From contig JBQTJI010000014.1 in the NCBI GenBank assembly GCA_052387255.1, positions 1 through 64,000 on the forward strand: 64,000 nt of DNA, read 5' to 3'. Under the pieces are notes generated by a model. That model made no database searches. It saw only the letters and a list, made by a program, of their open reading frames with translations, and had not been told where the DNA came from. The position numbers and the translations under genes are program-made. The stretch is from JBBQXK01 sp052387255. Lineage in GTDB: Bacteria; Pseudomonadota; Alphaproteobacteria; Rhodobacterales; Rhodobacteraceae. Positions within the stretch are counted from its first letter, which is position 1; the number at the start of each line of letters is the position of its first letter. Positions 33,995 to 42,050 of the stretch are shown piece by piece.

Positions 33995-35461
33995 TCAGGT
34001 GAGCGTGGCAAGGCGCCGCGTGGCGGCGGCGCGGATGCCGTGCAGGCGCATGTCGGCCAGCGCCGCCGCGACGCCGGCAGCAAGGTCCGCCTCCAGCCCC
34101 GGCCCGAAGACCGGCGCGAAGCCGGCAAAGGCGCGCACCGTTTGATCGACGGGCAGGTCCGGGCCCGGCAGGCCCGTCCAGCCCTGCAACGGGGGGTCCG
34201 ACAGGGGCATCGCCGCACCCGTCTCGGCGACCCCCTGGCAAGACCGCATCCAGGCGGCGAGTGCAAAGGTCAGCATCGGCGTTTTGCGCCCTTTGCCGTG
34301 CAGTTCGCGCAACGGGGCCACGATGCGCTGCGGCAGCTTCAGGCTCGCATCCATGGCGATCTGGGCGCATCGGTGGTGCAGCGCGGAGTTGTCGAACCGC
34401 GCCTGCAGCCGCGCGGTATAGGCCGCGACGTCGATGCCGGGCGCGATGGCGGGCGCGACCTCGGCCCAATAGGCGCGGATCGTGGCGCGGATTGCCGGAT
34501 CGGCCATCGCGTAGGCCACTGTCGCCAGCCCTGCCACCCGCCCCATTGCGGCAATCGTCGAATGCGCACCGTTCAAGAGGCGCAGCTTCATCGCCTCGTG
34601 AGAGGCGACATCGGTGACAAACTCGACCCCGCTGCGTTCCCATTCCGGGCGACCGGCAGGAAAGCGGTCCTCGATCACCCATTGGAAGAAGGGTTCCGCC
34701 AGCACGGGCCAGGCGTCGCGGACACCCAGCCGGGCGGCGATCATGTCGCGGTCGGCGTCTGTCGTCGCGGGCACGATACGGTCCACCATGCAGGACGGAC
34801 AGGCAACCTCGTCCGCGATGAAGCGGCCGAGCGAGGGATCGGCCGCCGCGGCGAACTGCACCAGCGCACGATGCGTCAGATGGCCATTGCCCGGCAGGTT
34901 GTCGCAGGACAGGACCGTGAATGGCCGCTGCCCCGCCCGCCGCCGCAGGGCCAGTGCGCGGATCACAAAGCCCAGGGCGGTGCGCGGCGCATCCGGGTGG
35001 GCCAGGTCGTGCTGCACGTCCCGGTCGTCCAGCCGCAGGTCGCCGGTCGCCACATCGGCGGTATAGCCCTTTTCGGTCACGGTCAGCGACACGATCCGCA
35101 CCGCCGGGTCGGCCATCGCCGCCAGAAGGGCCGCCGGGTTTTCGGGGGCGACAAGGCAGGTCGCGATGGACCCGACAACCCGCAGCGACTGGTGGTCGTT
35201 CTCGCGCAGGGCCAGCGTGTAGAGCCCATCCTGCGGGGCCAGCGCATCGCGGGTGTCGGGGCTGCGCAGGGACGCCGCCGCGATGCCCCAGTCGGTTGCG
35301 CCCGCATTCAGGCAGTCGTCGGCAAAGACCGCCTGATGCGCCCGGTGAAACGCCCCGACGCCCAGATGGACGATGCCCGTCCGCACCGCCGCCCGGTCAT
35401 AGCGCGGGCGGGCGACGTCGGCGGGAAGGCCCGGCAGGGTGGTCTGCGACAGGCGTGTCAC
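33995..35461 (-). CDS. Mannitol/fructuronate-type long-chain dehydrogenase
   Basis: 488 residues. The N-terminal NAD-binding block RTGIVHLGVGAFHRAHQAVFAD and the catalytic region KLRLLNGAHSTIAAMG identify the polyol-specific long-chain dehydrogenase family (mannitol 2-dehydrogenase, fructuronate reductase, arabinitol dehydrogenase). GTG 35461 gives the usual VTRLSQTTLPGLPADV start; a longer frame begins only at a CTG. It oxidises or reduces a ketose/polyol or keto-uronate pair. With KDG kinase in the island, fructuronate reductase is possible, but family members cannot be told apart by eye. Confidence 0.85.
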   Translation of the reverse strand: MTRLSQTTLPGLPADVARPRYDRAAVRTGIVHLGVGAFHRAHQAVFADDCLNAGATDWGIAAASLRSPDTRDALAPQDGLYTLALRENDHQSLRVVGSIATCLVAPENPAALLAAMADPAVRIVSLTVTEKGYTADVATGDLRLDDRDVQHDLAHPDAPRTALGFVIRALALRRRAGQRPFTVLSCDNLPGNGHLTHRALVQFAAAADPSLGRFIADEVACPSCMVDRIVPATTDADRDMIAARLGVRDAWPVLAEPFFQWVIEDRFPAGRPEWERSGVEFVTDVASHEAMKLRLLNGAHSTIAAMGRVAGLATVAYAMADPAIRATIRAYWAEVAPAIAPGIDVAAYTARLQARFDNSALHHRCAQIAMDASLKLPQRIVAPLRELHGKGRKTPMLTFALAAWMRSCQGVAETGAAMPLSDPPLQGWTGLPGPDLPVDQTVRAFAGFAPVFGPGLEADLAAGVAAALADMRLHGIRAAATRRLATLT

Positions 35462-35526
35462 TGCCGGACCCCGCCCAGCTTTGGGTTCCAGACTCGATGA
35501 CGGGCGTCGATGGCGGGGATCATCGG

Positions 35527-35856
35527 TCAGTCCATGTGAAAGATGTTGTCCATGGAGGCCCACCATTCGCCGGGCTTGCGCGTGGCGAAGGGGTCCTGAC
35601 AGGGATCGGTTTCGCGCAGCCAGGCTTGCGTCTCGGGGTCGGCCCCGATGGCGCGGGCCGAGGCCGCAAAGTCGTCGCCGTGATACTCGAAGGTGCCGAA
35701 CAGCAGGTTTTCGGGCTCTTTCAGGAAGATGTCGAAGTTGCGCCATCCGTTGCGGCGCATCGCATCCAGCACGCCCGGCCAGACATCGGCATGCAGCCGC
35801 TTGTAGTCCGCCACGCGGTCGGGTTTCAGGCCGATGACCATGCCGTATCTAGTCAA
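35527..35856 (-). CDS. L-rhamnose mutarotase-like protein (RhaM family)
   Basis: About 109 residues. It shows the family signature RLHADVWPGVLDAMRRNGWRNFDIFL, ENLLFGTFEYHGDD and a C-terminal MDNIFHMD. The family converts alpha and beta anomers of L-rhamnose and related sugars. The start is uncertain: TTG 35856 overlaps the end of the SDR gene by eight bases and gives LTRYGMVIGLKPDRV; ATG 35841 gives a protein five residues shorter. It suggests that the imported compound is a reducing sugar such as a 6-deoxyhexose. Confidence 0.85.
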   Translation of the reverse strand: MTRYGMVIGLKPDRVADYKRLHADVWPGVLDAMRRNGWRNFDIFLKEPENLLFGTFEYHGDDFAASARAIGADPETQAWLRETDPCQDPFATRKPGEWWASMDNIFHMD

Positions 35857-36583
35857 AATGCATCCCCCCATTCATGTCGATCACCTCGCCTGTGATGAAG
35901 CCGGCCAGCGGCGAGGCGAGGAACATGACCGCATGTGCCACCTCTTCGGGTTCGCAGAACCGGCCCACGGGAATCGCCGCCAACTGCGTCTGACGCTGCG
36001 ACTTTGTCATCTGTTCGGACACCATCGGCGACATCACATAGGCGGGTGCGATGGCATTGGCCGTCACCCCCTCGCCCGCCACTTCGCGCGCGATGGAAAA
36101 GGTCAGCCCGATCATCGCCGCCTTGGACACCGCATAGGCCGTGCCCGCCGTCAGCCCGCCGGATTTGGCCGCATAAGAGGACATGTTGATCACCCGCCCC
36201 CAGCGGGCGGCACGCATGCCGGGCAGGAACGCCTGCGCCAGCAGGAACGCGGCCTCGACGTTGACGGCCTGCACGCGCTGCCATTCCTGCAGCGGGGTGG
36301 CGGCGATCTTGGCGGTGTTCAGGATGCCTGCATTGTTGACCAGGATGTCGACGCGCCCCACCTGTACAAGCACCCGCGCCGCCATGGCCGCCACCGCAGC
36401 CGGATCGGACAGGTCGACCTGCTCTGCCGAGGCACCCAGTTCCTGCGCCAGGTCCCCGGTCGGACCGCTTGCCATGTCGGCCAGCACGACCATCGCGCCC
36501 GCCCCCGACAAGGCGCGCGCCGTGGCCTTTCCGATGGCACCTGCCGCGCCCGTGACCAGCGCGACCTTTCCCGAGAGCACCAT
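35849..36583 (-). CDS. Short-chain dehydrogenase/reductase
   Basis: 244 residues, classical SDR. Cofactor motif TGAAGAIGKATA (about 11-22), NNAGIL, catalytic SSYAAKSGGLTAGTAYAVSKAA (Ser, Tyr-x3-Lys) and the C-terminal FITGEVIDMNGGMHFD. Asp after VVLAD suggests NAD preference. It is the first gene of the minus-strand catabolic operon, directly behind the palindromic operator at 36660. Likely step: oxidation of a sugar, sugar lactone or 2-keto-3-deoxy acid. Confidence 0.88.
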   Translation of the reverse strand: MVLSGKVALVTGAAGAIGKATARALSGAGAMVVLADMASGPTGDLAQELGASAEQVDLSDPAAVAAMAARVLVQVGRVDILVNNAGILNTAKIAATPLQEWQRVQAVNVEAAFLLAQAFLPGMRAARWGRVINMSSYAAKSGGLTAGTAYAVSKAAMIGLTFSIAREVAGEGVTANAIAPAYVMSPMVSEQMTKSQRQTQLAAIPVGRFCEPEEVAHAVMFLASPLAGFITGEVIDMNGGMHFD

Positions 36584-36659
36584 GTTTTCGGTCCCGCATC
36601 CCCTGCTCCGGCGACGCAGCCGGACCGCAACGGGCCTGAAAGTACAGACTTGATCACTA

Positions 36660-36673
36660 ACCAATATATTGGT
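36660..36673. promoter_or_regulatory. Perfect palindromic operator of the sugar island
   Basis: ACCAATATATTGGT, a 14-base perfect palindrome between the divergent SDR and GntR genes. A near copy is at 32946-32959. FadR-subfamily GntR proteins bind short palindromes of this size, so the adjacent regulator probably binds here and controls both directions. Confidence 0.7.
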
Positions 36674-36802
36674 ATTTTATGCCTGTCAACGCGCCGCTGA
36701 CGCCTGCGGCAGTCGTGTCGCAGGCTGGGGACGCCAAAGGTCGGAGAGATTGCAACCACACCCGCCGACCGCTAACAGAATTGCAACGTCAAGGGAGGAC
36801 CC

Positions 36803-37594
36803 ATGGCTCGACCCAAGAAGCAGGACCCCCAGGTCGAGGTTGCGTCCGATGCCCGCATATCGGGCCTGCCGCCCGACCTGATCAGCAAGATCGACGCCGC
36901 CCTGCCCAAGACCGCGCAGGTCTATGGCATCATGCGCGCGGCCATCGTCAACCTGCACCTGGCACCCGGCAGCAACGTCAACGAAAAGCTGATCTGCGAC
37001 CAGCTGGGCATTTCCCGCACGCCCCTGCGCGAGGCGATCCTGCAGTTGCAGTCCGAGAACCTGGTTTCGGTGGTGCCGAATTCGGGCACCTATGTCTCGA
37101 AGATCGACCTTCAGTCGGTGTTCGACGGGCAGCTTGTGCGCGAAGCGCTGGAGCTGAAGGTCGTGCGGCTGGCTGCCGGACGCATGACACCCCAGTTCGA
37201 GCGGGCCCTGGATTTCAACATCCACCAGCAGAAACGCATGGCCACCGATCAGGACTATGACGGGTTCTATGCGCTGGACGAGGCGTTTCACGCGATGATC
37301 TGCGGGTTCGGTGCCTCCGCCCATATCTGGAAGATCATCAACGGTGCCAAGGCGCAGCTCGACCGCGTGCGGCGCATGTCCTATCCGCTGGTCAGCCACC
37401 TCGACACCGTGCTGACCGAGCATGTCGCCGTGGTCGACGGGCTGAAACAGCGCGATCCCGATGCGGCGGCGGCGGCGATGAAGGTGCATGTCGACCGCGT
37501 CTTCACCATGATCCGTCGCCTGATCGTCGAACGCCGCGACTATTTCGCTGCCGATGCGGGCGACGTGCTGGACAGCTATGTGGACCGCCGATAG
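36803..37594 (+). CDS. GntR-family regulator (FadR subfamily)
   Basis: 263 residues. The winged helix is at about 48-100: PGSNVNEKLICDQLGISRTPLREAILQLQSENLVSV. The all-helical FCD effector domain follows, with DEAFHAMICGF and a conserved HVAVVDGLKQRDPDAAAAAMKVHVDR, whose His and Asp residues usually bind a metal. A Lys/Pro-rich N-terminal extension of about 30 residues is unusual but common in Rhodobacterales members. ATG 36803 follows AAGGGAGGA. It probably represses the island in the absence of a sugar acid, through the two AT-rich sites. Confidence 0.9.
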   Translation: MARPKKQDPQVEVASDARISGLPPDLISKIDAALPKTAQVYGIMRAAIVNLHLAPGSNVNEKLICDQLGISRTPLREAILQLQSENLVSVVPNSGTYVSKIDLQSVFDGQLVREALELKVVRLAAGRMTPQFERALDFNIHQQKRMATDQDYDGFYALDEAFHAMICGFGASAHIWKIINGAKAQLDRVRRMSYPLVSHLDTVLTEHVAVVDGLKQRDPDAAAAAMKVHVDRVFTMIRRLIVERRDYFAADAGDVLDSYVDRR

Positions 37595-38513
37595 CGCCGG
37601 GCGTCGCCCGAAGGTCGCCTGCATCGGCGAGGTCATGATCGAGCTGAGCCGGATGGACCTTGCGGGCGGGACGGCCCATGTCGGTTTTGCCGGGGACACG
37701 TTCAACACCGCCGTCTATCTGGCGCGTCTGGGCCAGGATGTAAGCTATGTCACCAACCTTGGCCGGGACGCCTTTTCCGACCGCATGCTGGCGATCCTGG
37801 CGGACGAAGGCATCGACAGCGGCCTTGTGGGGCGGCACGACACGCGGCTGCCCGGCCTCTATTCGATCGAGACGGACGCGGGGGGCGAACGCTCGTTCCG
37901 CTACTGGCGCGACGGGTCGGCGGCGCGGACGCTGTTTTCCGGTGTGGGGGCCGATCTGGCCGATCTGGACGGGTTCGACGTGGTCTATCTGTCGGGCATC
38001 ACGCTGGCGATCCTGCCGGGCGACGTGCGTACCGCGTTGACGGACAAGGCCGGGGCGTTGAAGGCCGAGGGTCGGCAGATCCTGTTCGATACCAACCACC
38101 GCCCCCGGCTGTGGCCGGACGAGGCGACCGCACGGGCGAGTTTCGATGCGATGTGGGCCGCGACGACCATCGCCCTGCCGTCATGCGAGGACGAGCAACG
38201 CCTGTATCCCGGCCTTGCGCCGCAACAGGTGATCGACCGCATTGCCGCGCTCGGCCCTGTCGAGGTGGTGCTGAAGAACGGCGCGCAGGGTCCGCTGATC
38301 CGGGCGAACGGGCAGACCGGTCACCTCGAGCTGCCCCGGGCCGCGCAGGTTGTCGATACCTCGGGTGCCGGTGACAGCTTCAACGCGGGCTATCTGGCGG
38401 CGCGGTTGCAGGGCCTGCCACCGCAGCAGGCGGCAGGGGCCGGGCACTGCCTGGCCAGCACCGTGATCGGCCACCACGGCGCGATCATCCCGCGCGCGGC
38501 GATGCCGGTCTAG
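37578..38513 (+). CDS. 2-Dehydro-3-deoxygluconokinase-like PfkB kinase
   Basis: 311 residues. PfkB features are CIGEVMIELS near the start, VGFAGDTFNTAVYLARLG (substrate loop), ILFDTNHRPRLW and the catalytic VVDTSGAGDSFNAGYLAARL near 260. The N-terminal GEVMIELS and DTNHRPRLW are typical of KDG kinase, which phosphorylates 2-keto-3-deoxygluconate. ATG 37578 overlaps the end of the GntR gene by 17 bases with GGACAG before it. It links the island to the Entner-Doudoroff pathway. Confidence 0.85.
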   Translation: MWTADSAGRRPKVACIGEVMIELSRMDLAGGTAHVGFAGDTFNTAVYLARLGQDVSYVTNLGRDAFSDRMLAILADEGIDSGLVGRHDTRLPGLYSIETDAGGERSFRYWRDGSAARTLFSGVGADLADLDGFDVVYLSGITLAILPGDVRTALTDKAGALKAEGRQILFDTNHRPRLWPDEATARASFDAMWAATTIALPSCEDEQRLYPGLAPQQVIDRIAALGPVEVVLKNGAQGPLIRANGQTGHLELPRAAQVVDTSGAGDSFNAGYLAARLQGLPPQQAAGAGHCLASTVIGHHGAIIPRAAMPV

Positions 38514-38589
38514 GCGCGGCTCGCCCGTTGGCGGTGTCGCCGATGCTTTGGGCGGCAACCCGGAAAACAGCCGCCCATAAATTCGCCGT

Positions 38590-38604
38590 TGGCATGCAGA
38601 TTGC
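38590..38604 (+). promoter_or_regulatory. Sigma-54 promoter of the nitrate operon
   Basis: TGGCATG-N4-TTGC, with GG (38591-38592) and GC (38603-38604) ten bases apart, fits the -24/-12 consensus TGGCAYR-N4-TTGC. It is 104 bases before nasT. Nitrogen-controlled sigma-54/NtrC transcription is usual for such operons. I could not point to an NtrC enhancer in the remaining 75 bases up to the KDG kinase stop. Confidence 0.75.
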
Positions 38605-38708
38605 CTCAAAGCAAGGCAGTCTTCCGCTGGCGCGCGCCTGCGCCCGCTGGCCTGGGTTGCCTTGGCACCCATTCACCAGAACACGGAGGGAGCCGGAGAT
38701 GAGATCGC

Positions 38709-39290
38709 ATGGTGCGTCTGTCCATTATCGTTGTCGAGCGCGACCGTGAGCGCGCCTTGCGCATCGTCGACGGGTTGATGGCGTCCGGCGACCACGCGAT
38801 CACGGTGATTGCCGAGGAGACCGGCCTGGCGCGTCGGATCGCCCAGCAGAAACCCGACATCGTGCTGATCGATGTGGCCAACCCTTTCCGCGATGTGCTG
38901 GAGGACCTGGCGCTGGTGTCCGGCCCGATGGAACGCCCGGTTGCCATGTTCGTGGACCGGTCCGACGAACAGCTGACCCGCGCGGCGATCGAAGCCGGGA
39001 TCTCGGCCTATGTCGTCGACGGATTGCAGCCCGAGCGGATCAAGCCGATCCTCGATGCCGCCATCGCGCGCTTTCACATGTTCCAGAAGATGCGCGCGGA
39101 ACTTGCCGCCACCAAGGCGGCGCTGGAGGACCGCAAGATCATCGACCGCGCCAAGGCCATCCTGATGAAGGCGCGCGGGATCGATGAAGAGGCGGCCTAT
39201 GCCCTGCTGCGCAAGGCGGCGATGGACCAGAAGCGCCGGGTGGCCGACATCGCGCAACAGCTGGTGATGGCCGCGGGGTTGCTGACGTGA
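38709..39290 (+). CDS. nasT: Nitrate antiterminator NasT (ANTAR protein)
   Basis: 193 residues. A receiver-like N-terminal domain (LSIIVVERDRERALRIVDGL, DIVLIDVANP) is followed by a C-terminal ANTAR RNA-binding domain: ALEDRKIIDRAKAILMKARGIDEEAAYALLRKAAMD (about 135-170). The receiver has VERD and IDVANP in place of the classic acidic pocket, as in NasT. NasT binds hexaloop hairpins in leader RNA and stops termination; NasS holds it back when nitrate and nitrite are absent. ATG 38709 follows a GGAG-containing site. Its stop overlaps the nasS start. Confidence 0.92.
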   Translation: MVRLSIIVVERDRERALRIVDGLMASGDHAITVIAEETGLARRIAQQKPDIVLIDVANPFRDVLEDLALVSGPMERPVAMFVDRSDEQLTRAAIEAGISAYVVDGLQPERIKPILDAAIARFHMFQKMRAELAATKAALEDRKIIDRAKAILMKARGIDEEAAYALLRKAAMDQKRRVADIAQQLVMAAGLLT

Positions 39291-40462
39291 CGCTGGCCAC
39301 CTTGCGCCTGGGCTATGTGCCGCTGATCGACGCAGCCCCGCTGATCGTCGCGCGCGAGCTCGGGTTCGATGCCGAAGAGGGACTGGCCTTCGATCTGGTC
39401 CGCCTGCAAAGCTGGGCGCAATGCCGTGACCTTCTGGGCCTGCGCAGCATCGATGCCGCGCATATGCTGGTGCCCTTGCCGGTCGCGCAGGCGCTGGGGC
39501 TGGGCCCGACCTATCCGCGCCTTGATCTGGTGATGGTCCTGTCGGTGGGGGGAGAGGCGATTGCCGTCAGCGCGGCGCTGGCCGATGCGATGCGGGCAGC
39601 GGGCCACGGCTTTGGCTTTGATGACCCCCTGTCGGCGCGGGCGGCGCTGCAGGCGGTGGCGGGCGGGCGGCTGCGCGTCGGCGTGCCGTTCCCGTTTTCG
39701 ACCCATACCGAACTGGTGCTGCGGTGGCTGGGTGGCACGGACCTGGCTGCCGGGCTGACCATCCATACCGTGCCGCCGCCGCTGATGGCCGATGCTCTGG
39801 AGAGGGGCGAGGTGGACGCCTTTTGCGTGGGCGAGCCCTGGGCGTCATATGCGGTGGAGCGGGGTGTGGGCGCGCTGGTGCTTGCCGGGCGGTCAATCTG
39901 GGCCTCGCCCCCCGAAAAGGGGCTGGTGCTGACCCGCGACTTTGCCGAGACCTGGCCCGAGGAAACGGGGCGCATGATGCGGGCGGTCTGGCGGGCCTGC
40001 CGGTGGCTGGACCGGCCGGACAACCGGGGCACGGCGGCCGAAATCCTGTCGCGGCCCGAATACCTGAACCTGCCGCCGGAACTGAGCGAGCGCGGCCTGC
40101 TGGGCCGGCTTCATGTCAGCGCGGCCGGCGAGGTGCGGCACTTTCCCGGGTTCATCCGCTTTCACGACGCGGCTGCGAACTTTCCCTGGCGCAGCCTGGC
40201 GGCCCTGCTGGCGCAACGCATCGCGGTGCGGCACGGGCTGGATGCGGATGCGGCGATCGGGCAGGCGGTGGGCTGTTTCCGGACGGACCTGTATCGCCAG
40301 CATTTGCGCAGCACCGGGGCCGACCTGCCCGCAGCATCCGCCCGGATCGAAGGCGCGATGCAGCATCCGACGGCGGTCGCATCGGAGAAGGGCCAGATGA
40401 TTCTTGGCCCGGATGCGTTCTTTGACGGCGAAACCTTCGATCCGGCTTTTGTCGCACGCTGA
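39287..40462 (+). CDS. nasS: Nitrate/nitrite sensor NasS
   Basis: 391 residues, a relative of the periplasmic NrtA/CmpA nitrate-binding proteins but without signal peptide, so cytosolic. LRLGYVPLIDAAPLIVARELGF opens it; WAQCRDLLGLRSIDAAHMLVPLP, DAFCVGEPWASYAVE and HFPGFIRFHDAAANFPWRS match the ligand-binding family. It starts with GTG 39287 overlapping the NasT stop (GTGA). NasS binds nitrate or nitrite and then releases NasT. Order nasT-nasS is the reverse of nasS-nasT in some genera but the coupling is the same. Confidence 0.92.
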   Translation: MTLATLRLGYVPLIDAAPLIVARELGFDAEEGLAFDLVRLQSWAQCRDLLGLRSIDAAHMLVPLPVAQALGLGPTYPRLDLVMVLSVGGEAIAVSAALADAMRAAGHGFGFDDPLSARAALQAVAGGRLRVGVPFPFSTHTELVLRWLGGTDLAAGLTIHTVPPPLMADALERGEVDAFCVGEPWASYAVERGVGALVLAGRSIWASPPEKGLVLTRDFAETWPEETGRMMRAVWRACRWLDRPDNRGTAAEILSRPEYLNLPPELSERGLLGRLHVSAAGEVRHFPGFIRFHDAAANFPWRSLAALLAQRIAVRHGLDADAAIGQAVGCFRTDLYRQHLRSTGADLPAASARIEGAMQHPTAVASEKGQMILGPDAFFDGETFDPAFVAR

Positions 40463-40600
40463 AACTTTGGGCGTGCCGGGTGCCCGCTGCGGAAAGGAGA
40501 TGCTGCACGGCCAATTCCGTTACGCCGCACTTGCATCATCGATGCTGCAACTGCAACATGATCTCAACGCACCAGCAACGACGCTTGGCCGCGCTGCCCT

Positions 40601-40614
40601 CCGCAAAGATGCGG
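40601..40614 (+). ncRNA. ANTAR-type hexaloop hairpin
   Basis: Stem CCGC/GCGG with loop AAAGAT. Loop A1 and G4 match the conserved ANTAR-target bases, and a further T-G pair can extend the stem. It lies 42 bases before the terminator-like hairpin at 40656-40679. Confidence 0.6.
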
Positions 40615-40655
40615 GTTCCCGACATGGCAATGACGCCACCCCTCCTGCGCCGTCT

Positions 40656-40679
40656 GGCCAGAGAGAGCGGTGGCCTTTT
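40656..40679 (+). terminator. Leader terminator before nrtA
   Basis: GGCCA (40656-40660) and TGGCC (40671-40675) pair across a 10-base loop and are followed by TTTTG. The stem is short, so it is a modest terminator; it is placed where NasT antitermination would act. Confidence 0.5.
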
Positions 40680-40749
40680 GCCGTTCCAACCTCGTCCGGC
40701 CCCCGATTCTGGCCCCCGATCTGGGGCGATTGCCAAAAGGACACGTCCC

Positions 40750-42039
40750 ATGACCCTGATTCAGCCCACCCGTCGCAGTTTCCTGAAGTCCGCCGCAAGT
40801 GCCGTGGCCACCGCCGCAGCCGCGAAGCTCGCCTTGCCGGGCGGGGCATGGGCCGCGACGGCCATGCCCGAAGTGACCGGTTGCAAGCTGGGCTACATCG
40901 CGCTGACCGACAGCGCGCCGCTGATCATCGCGCTGGAAAAGGGGTTCTATGCCAGGCACGGCATGCCCGATGTGCTGGTGGAAAAGCAGGCCAGCTGGGG
41001 GGCCACGCGCGACAACATGGCGCTTGGCGCGGCCAATGGCGGCATCGACGGCGGCCACATCCTGCGGCCCAAGGTGCATCTCTACGCCACCGGCCGCGTG
41101 ATGCAGAACAACCAGCCGCTGCCGATGTATACCCTGTTGAACCTGAACGAGGATTGCCAGGGTCTTTCGGTGGCGCAAGCCTATGCCGACACCGGCGCGG
41201 GCCTTGATTCCGCGCCGCTGAAAGAGGTGTTTGCCGCAAAGAAGGCCGCCGGCGGCGAAGTGCCGGTCGCCATGACCTTTCCCGGCGGCACGCATGACCT
41301 GTGGATGCGCTACTGGCTGGCCGCAGGGGGGATCGATCCGACGAGGGACGTCGATCTGATCGTGGTGCCGCCGCCGCAGATGGTTGCCAACATGAAGGTC
41401 GGCAACATGGAAGCCTTCTGTGTGGGCGAGCCGTGGAACGAACAGCTGGTGAACCAGGGCATCGGCTTTACCGCCGCCACCACGGGCGAGTTGTGGAAGA
41501 CGCACCCCGAGAAGGTGCTGGGCATGCGCGCCGCATGGGTGGACGCCCATCCCAACGCCACCGTCGCGCTGATGATGGCGGTGATGGAGGCGCAGATGTG
41601 GTGCGAGGACGCCGCCAACAAGGACGAGATGGCCGAGATCATCGGCCGCCGCCAGTGGTACAACGTGCCGGTGGGCGACATCAGCGGTCGCATCAGGGGG
41701 GACATCAACTATGGCAACGGGCGCAAGGTATCCGACCCCACGCTTGCGATGAAGTTCTGGCGCGGCGGGGCCACGTCCTTTCCGTGGAAGTCGCTGGATA
41801 CCTGGTTCATCACCGAGAACAAGCGCTGGGGCTATCTGCCCGGCGATCTGGACACGGCGGCGCTGGTCAACGGCACCAACCGCAGCGATCTGTGGTTGGT
41901 GGCGGCGGCGGGGCTTGGGCTTGACACCTCGGGGTTTGGCGACAGCCGGGGCGTGGAGACCTTCTTTGACGGCAAGAGCTTCGACATGGCCGATCCGCAG
42001 GCCTATCTCGACAGCCTGTCGATCAAGGTCATGGCGTAA
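40750..42039 (+). CDS. nrtA: Nitrate ABC transporter binding protein NrtA
   Basis: 429 residues with a Tat signal: RRSFLKSAASAVATAAAAKL near the start (twin Arg at 9-10), so it is exported folded. The mature part MPEVTGCKLGYIALTDSAPLIIALEKGFY is typical of nitrate/bicarbonate-binding proteins, with RDNMALGAANGGIDGGHILRP, VGEPWNEQLVNQGIGF and ATSFPWKSLDTWFITENKRWG. It is homologous to NasS. ATG 40750 follows a weak AAAAGGA. It delivers nitrate or nitrite to NrtB. A 12-base gap leads to nrtB; unlike the sugar-binding-protein genes there is no hairpin behind it. Confidence 0.94.
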   Translation: MTLIQPTRRSFLKSAASAVATAAAAKLALPGGAWAATAMPEVTGCKLGYIALTDSAPLIIALEKGFYARHGMPDVLVEKQASWGATRDNMALGAANGGIDGGHILRPKVHLYATGRVMQNNQPLPMYTLLNLNEDCQGLSVAQAYADTGAGLDSAPLKEVFAAKKAAGGEVPVAMTFPGGTHDLWMRYWLAAGGIDPTRDVDLIVVPPPQMVANMKVGNMEAFCVGEPWNEQLVNQGIGFTAATTGELWKTHPEKVLGMRAAWVDAHPNATVALMMAVMEAQMWCEDAANKDEMAEIIGRRQWYNVPVGDISGRIRGDINYGNGRKVSDPTLAMKFWRGGATSFPWKSLDTWFITENKRWGYLPGDLDTAALVNGTNRSDLWLVAAAGLGLDTSGFGDSRGVETFFDGKSFDMADPQAYLDSLSIKVMA

Positions 42040-42050
42040 GGGGCGCGGCG

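Larger units (their letters stand above)
40463..40749 (+). promoter_or_regulatory. NasT-responsive leader in front of nrtA
   Basis: This 287-base gap holds no gene. At 40601-40614 is CCGC-AAAGAT-GCGG, a hairpin with a six-base loop having A at position 1 and G at position 4, the pattern recognised by ANTAR proteins. At 40656-40679 GGCCA pairs with TGGCC across ten bases and is followed by TTTT, a weak intrinsic terminator. TGGCAAT (40625-40631) could pair with ATTGCCA (40734-40740) in an alternative fold. The first of the usual two hexaloops is not clear; GGC-CGCGCT-GCC at 40588-40599 is a poor candidate. The layout fits transcription antitermination by NasT when nitrate is present. Confidence 0.65.

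Noticed and set aside
32966..35500. 844-residue plus-strand frame opposite the AKR and mannitol-dehydrogenase genes
   Set aside because: Typical long antisense frame of high-GC DNA; the minus-strand products carry clear catalytic motifs.
40588..40599. GGC-CGCGCT-GCC as the first ANTAR hexaloop
   Set aside because: Only three stem pairs and no A at loop position 1; kept only as a weak possibility in the leader entry.
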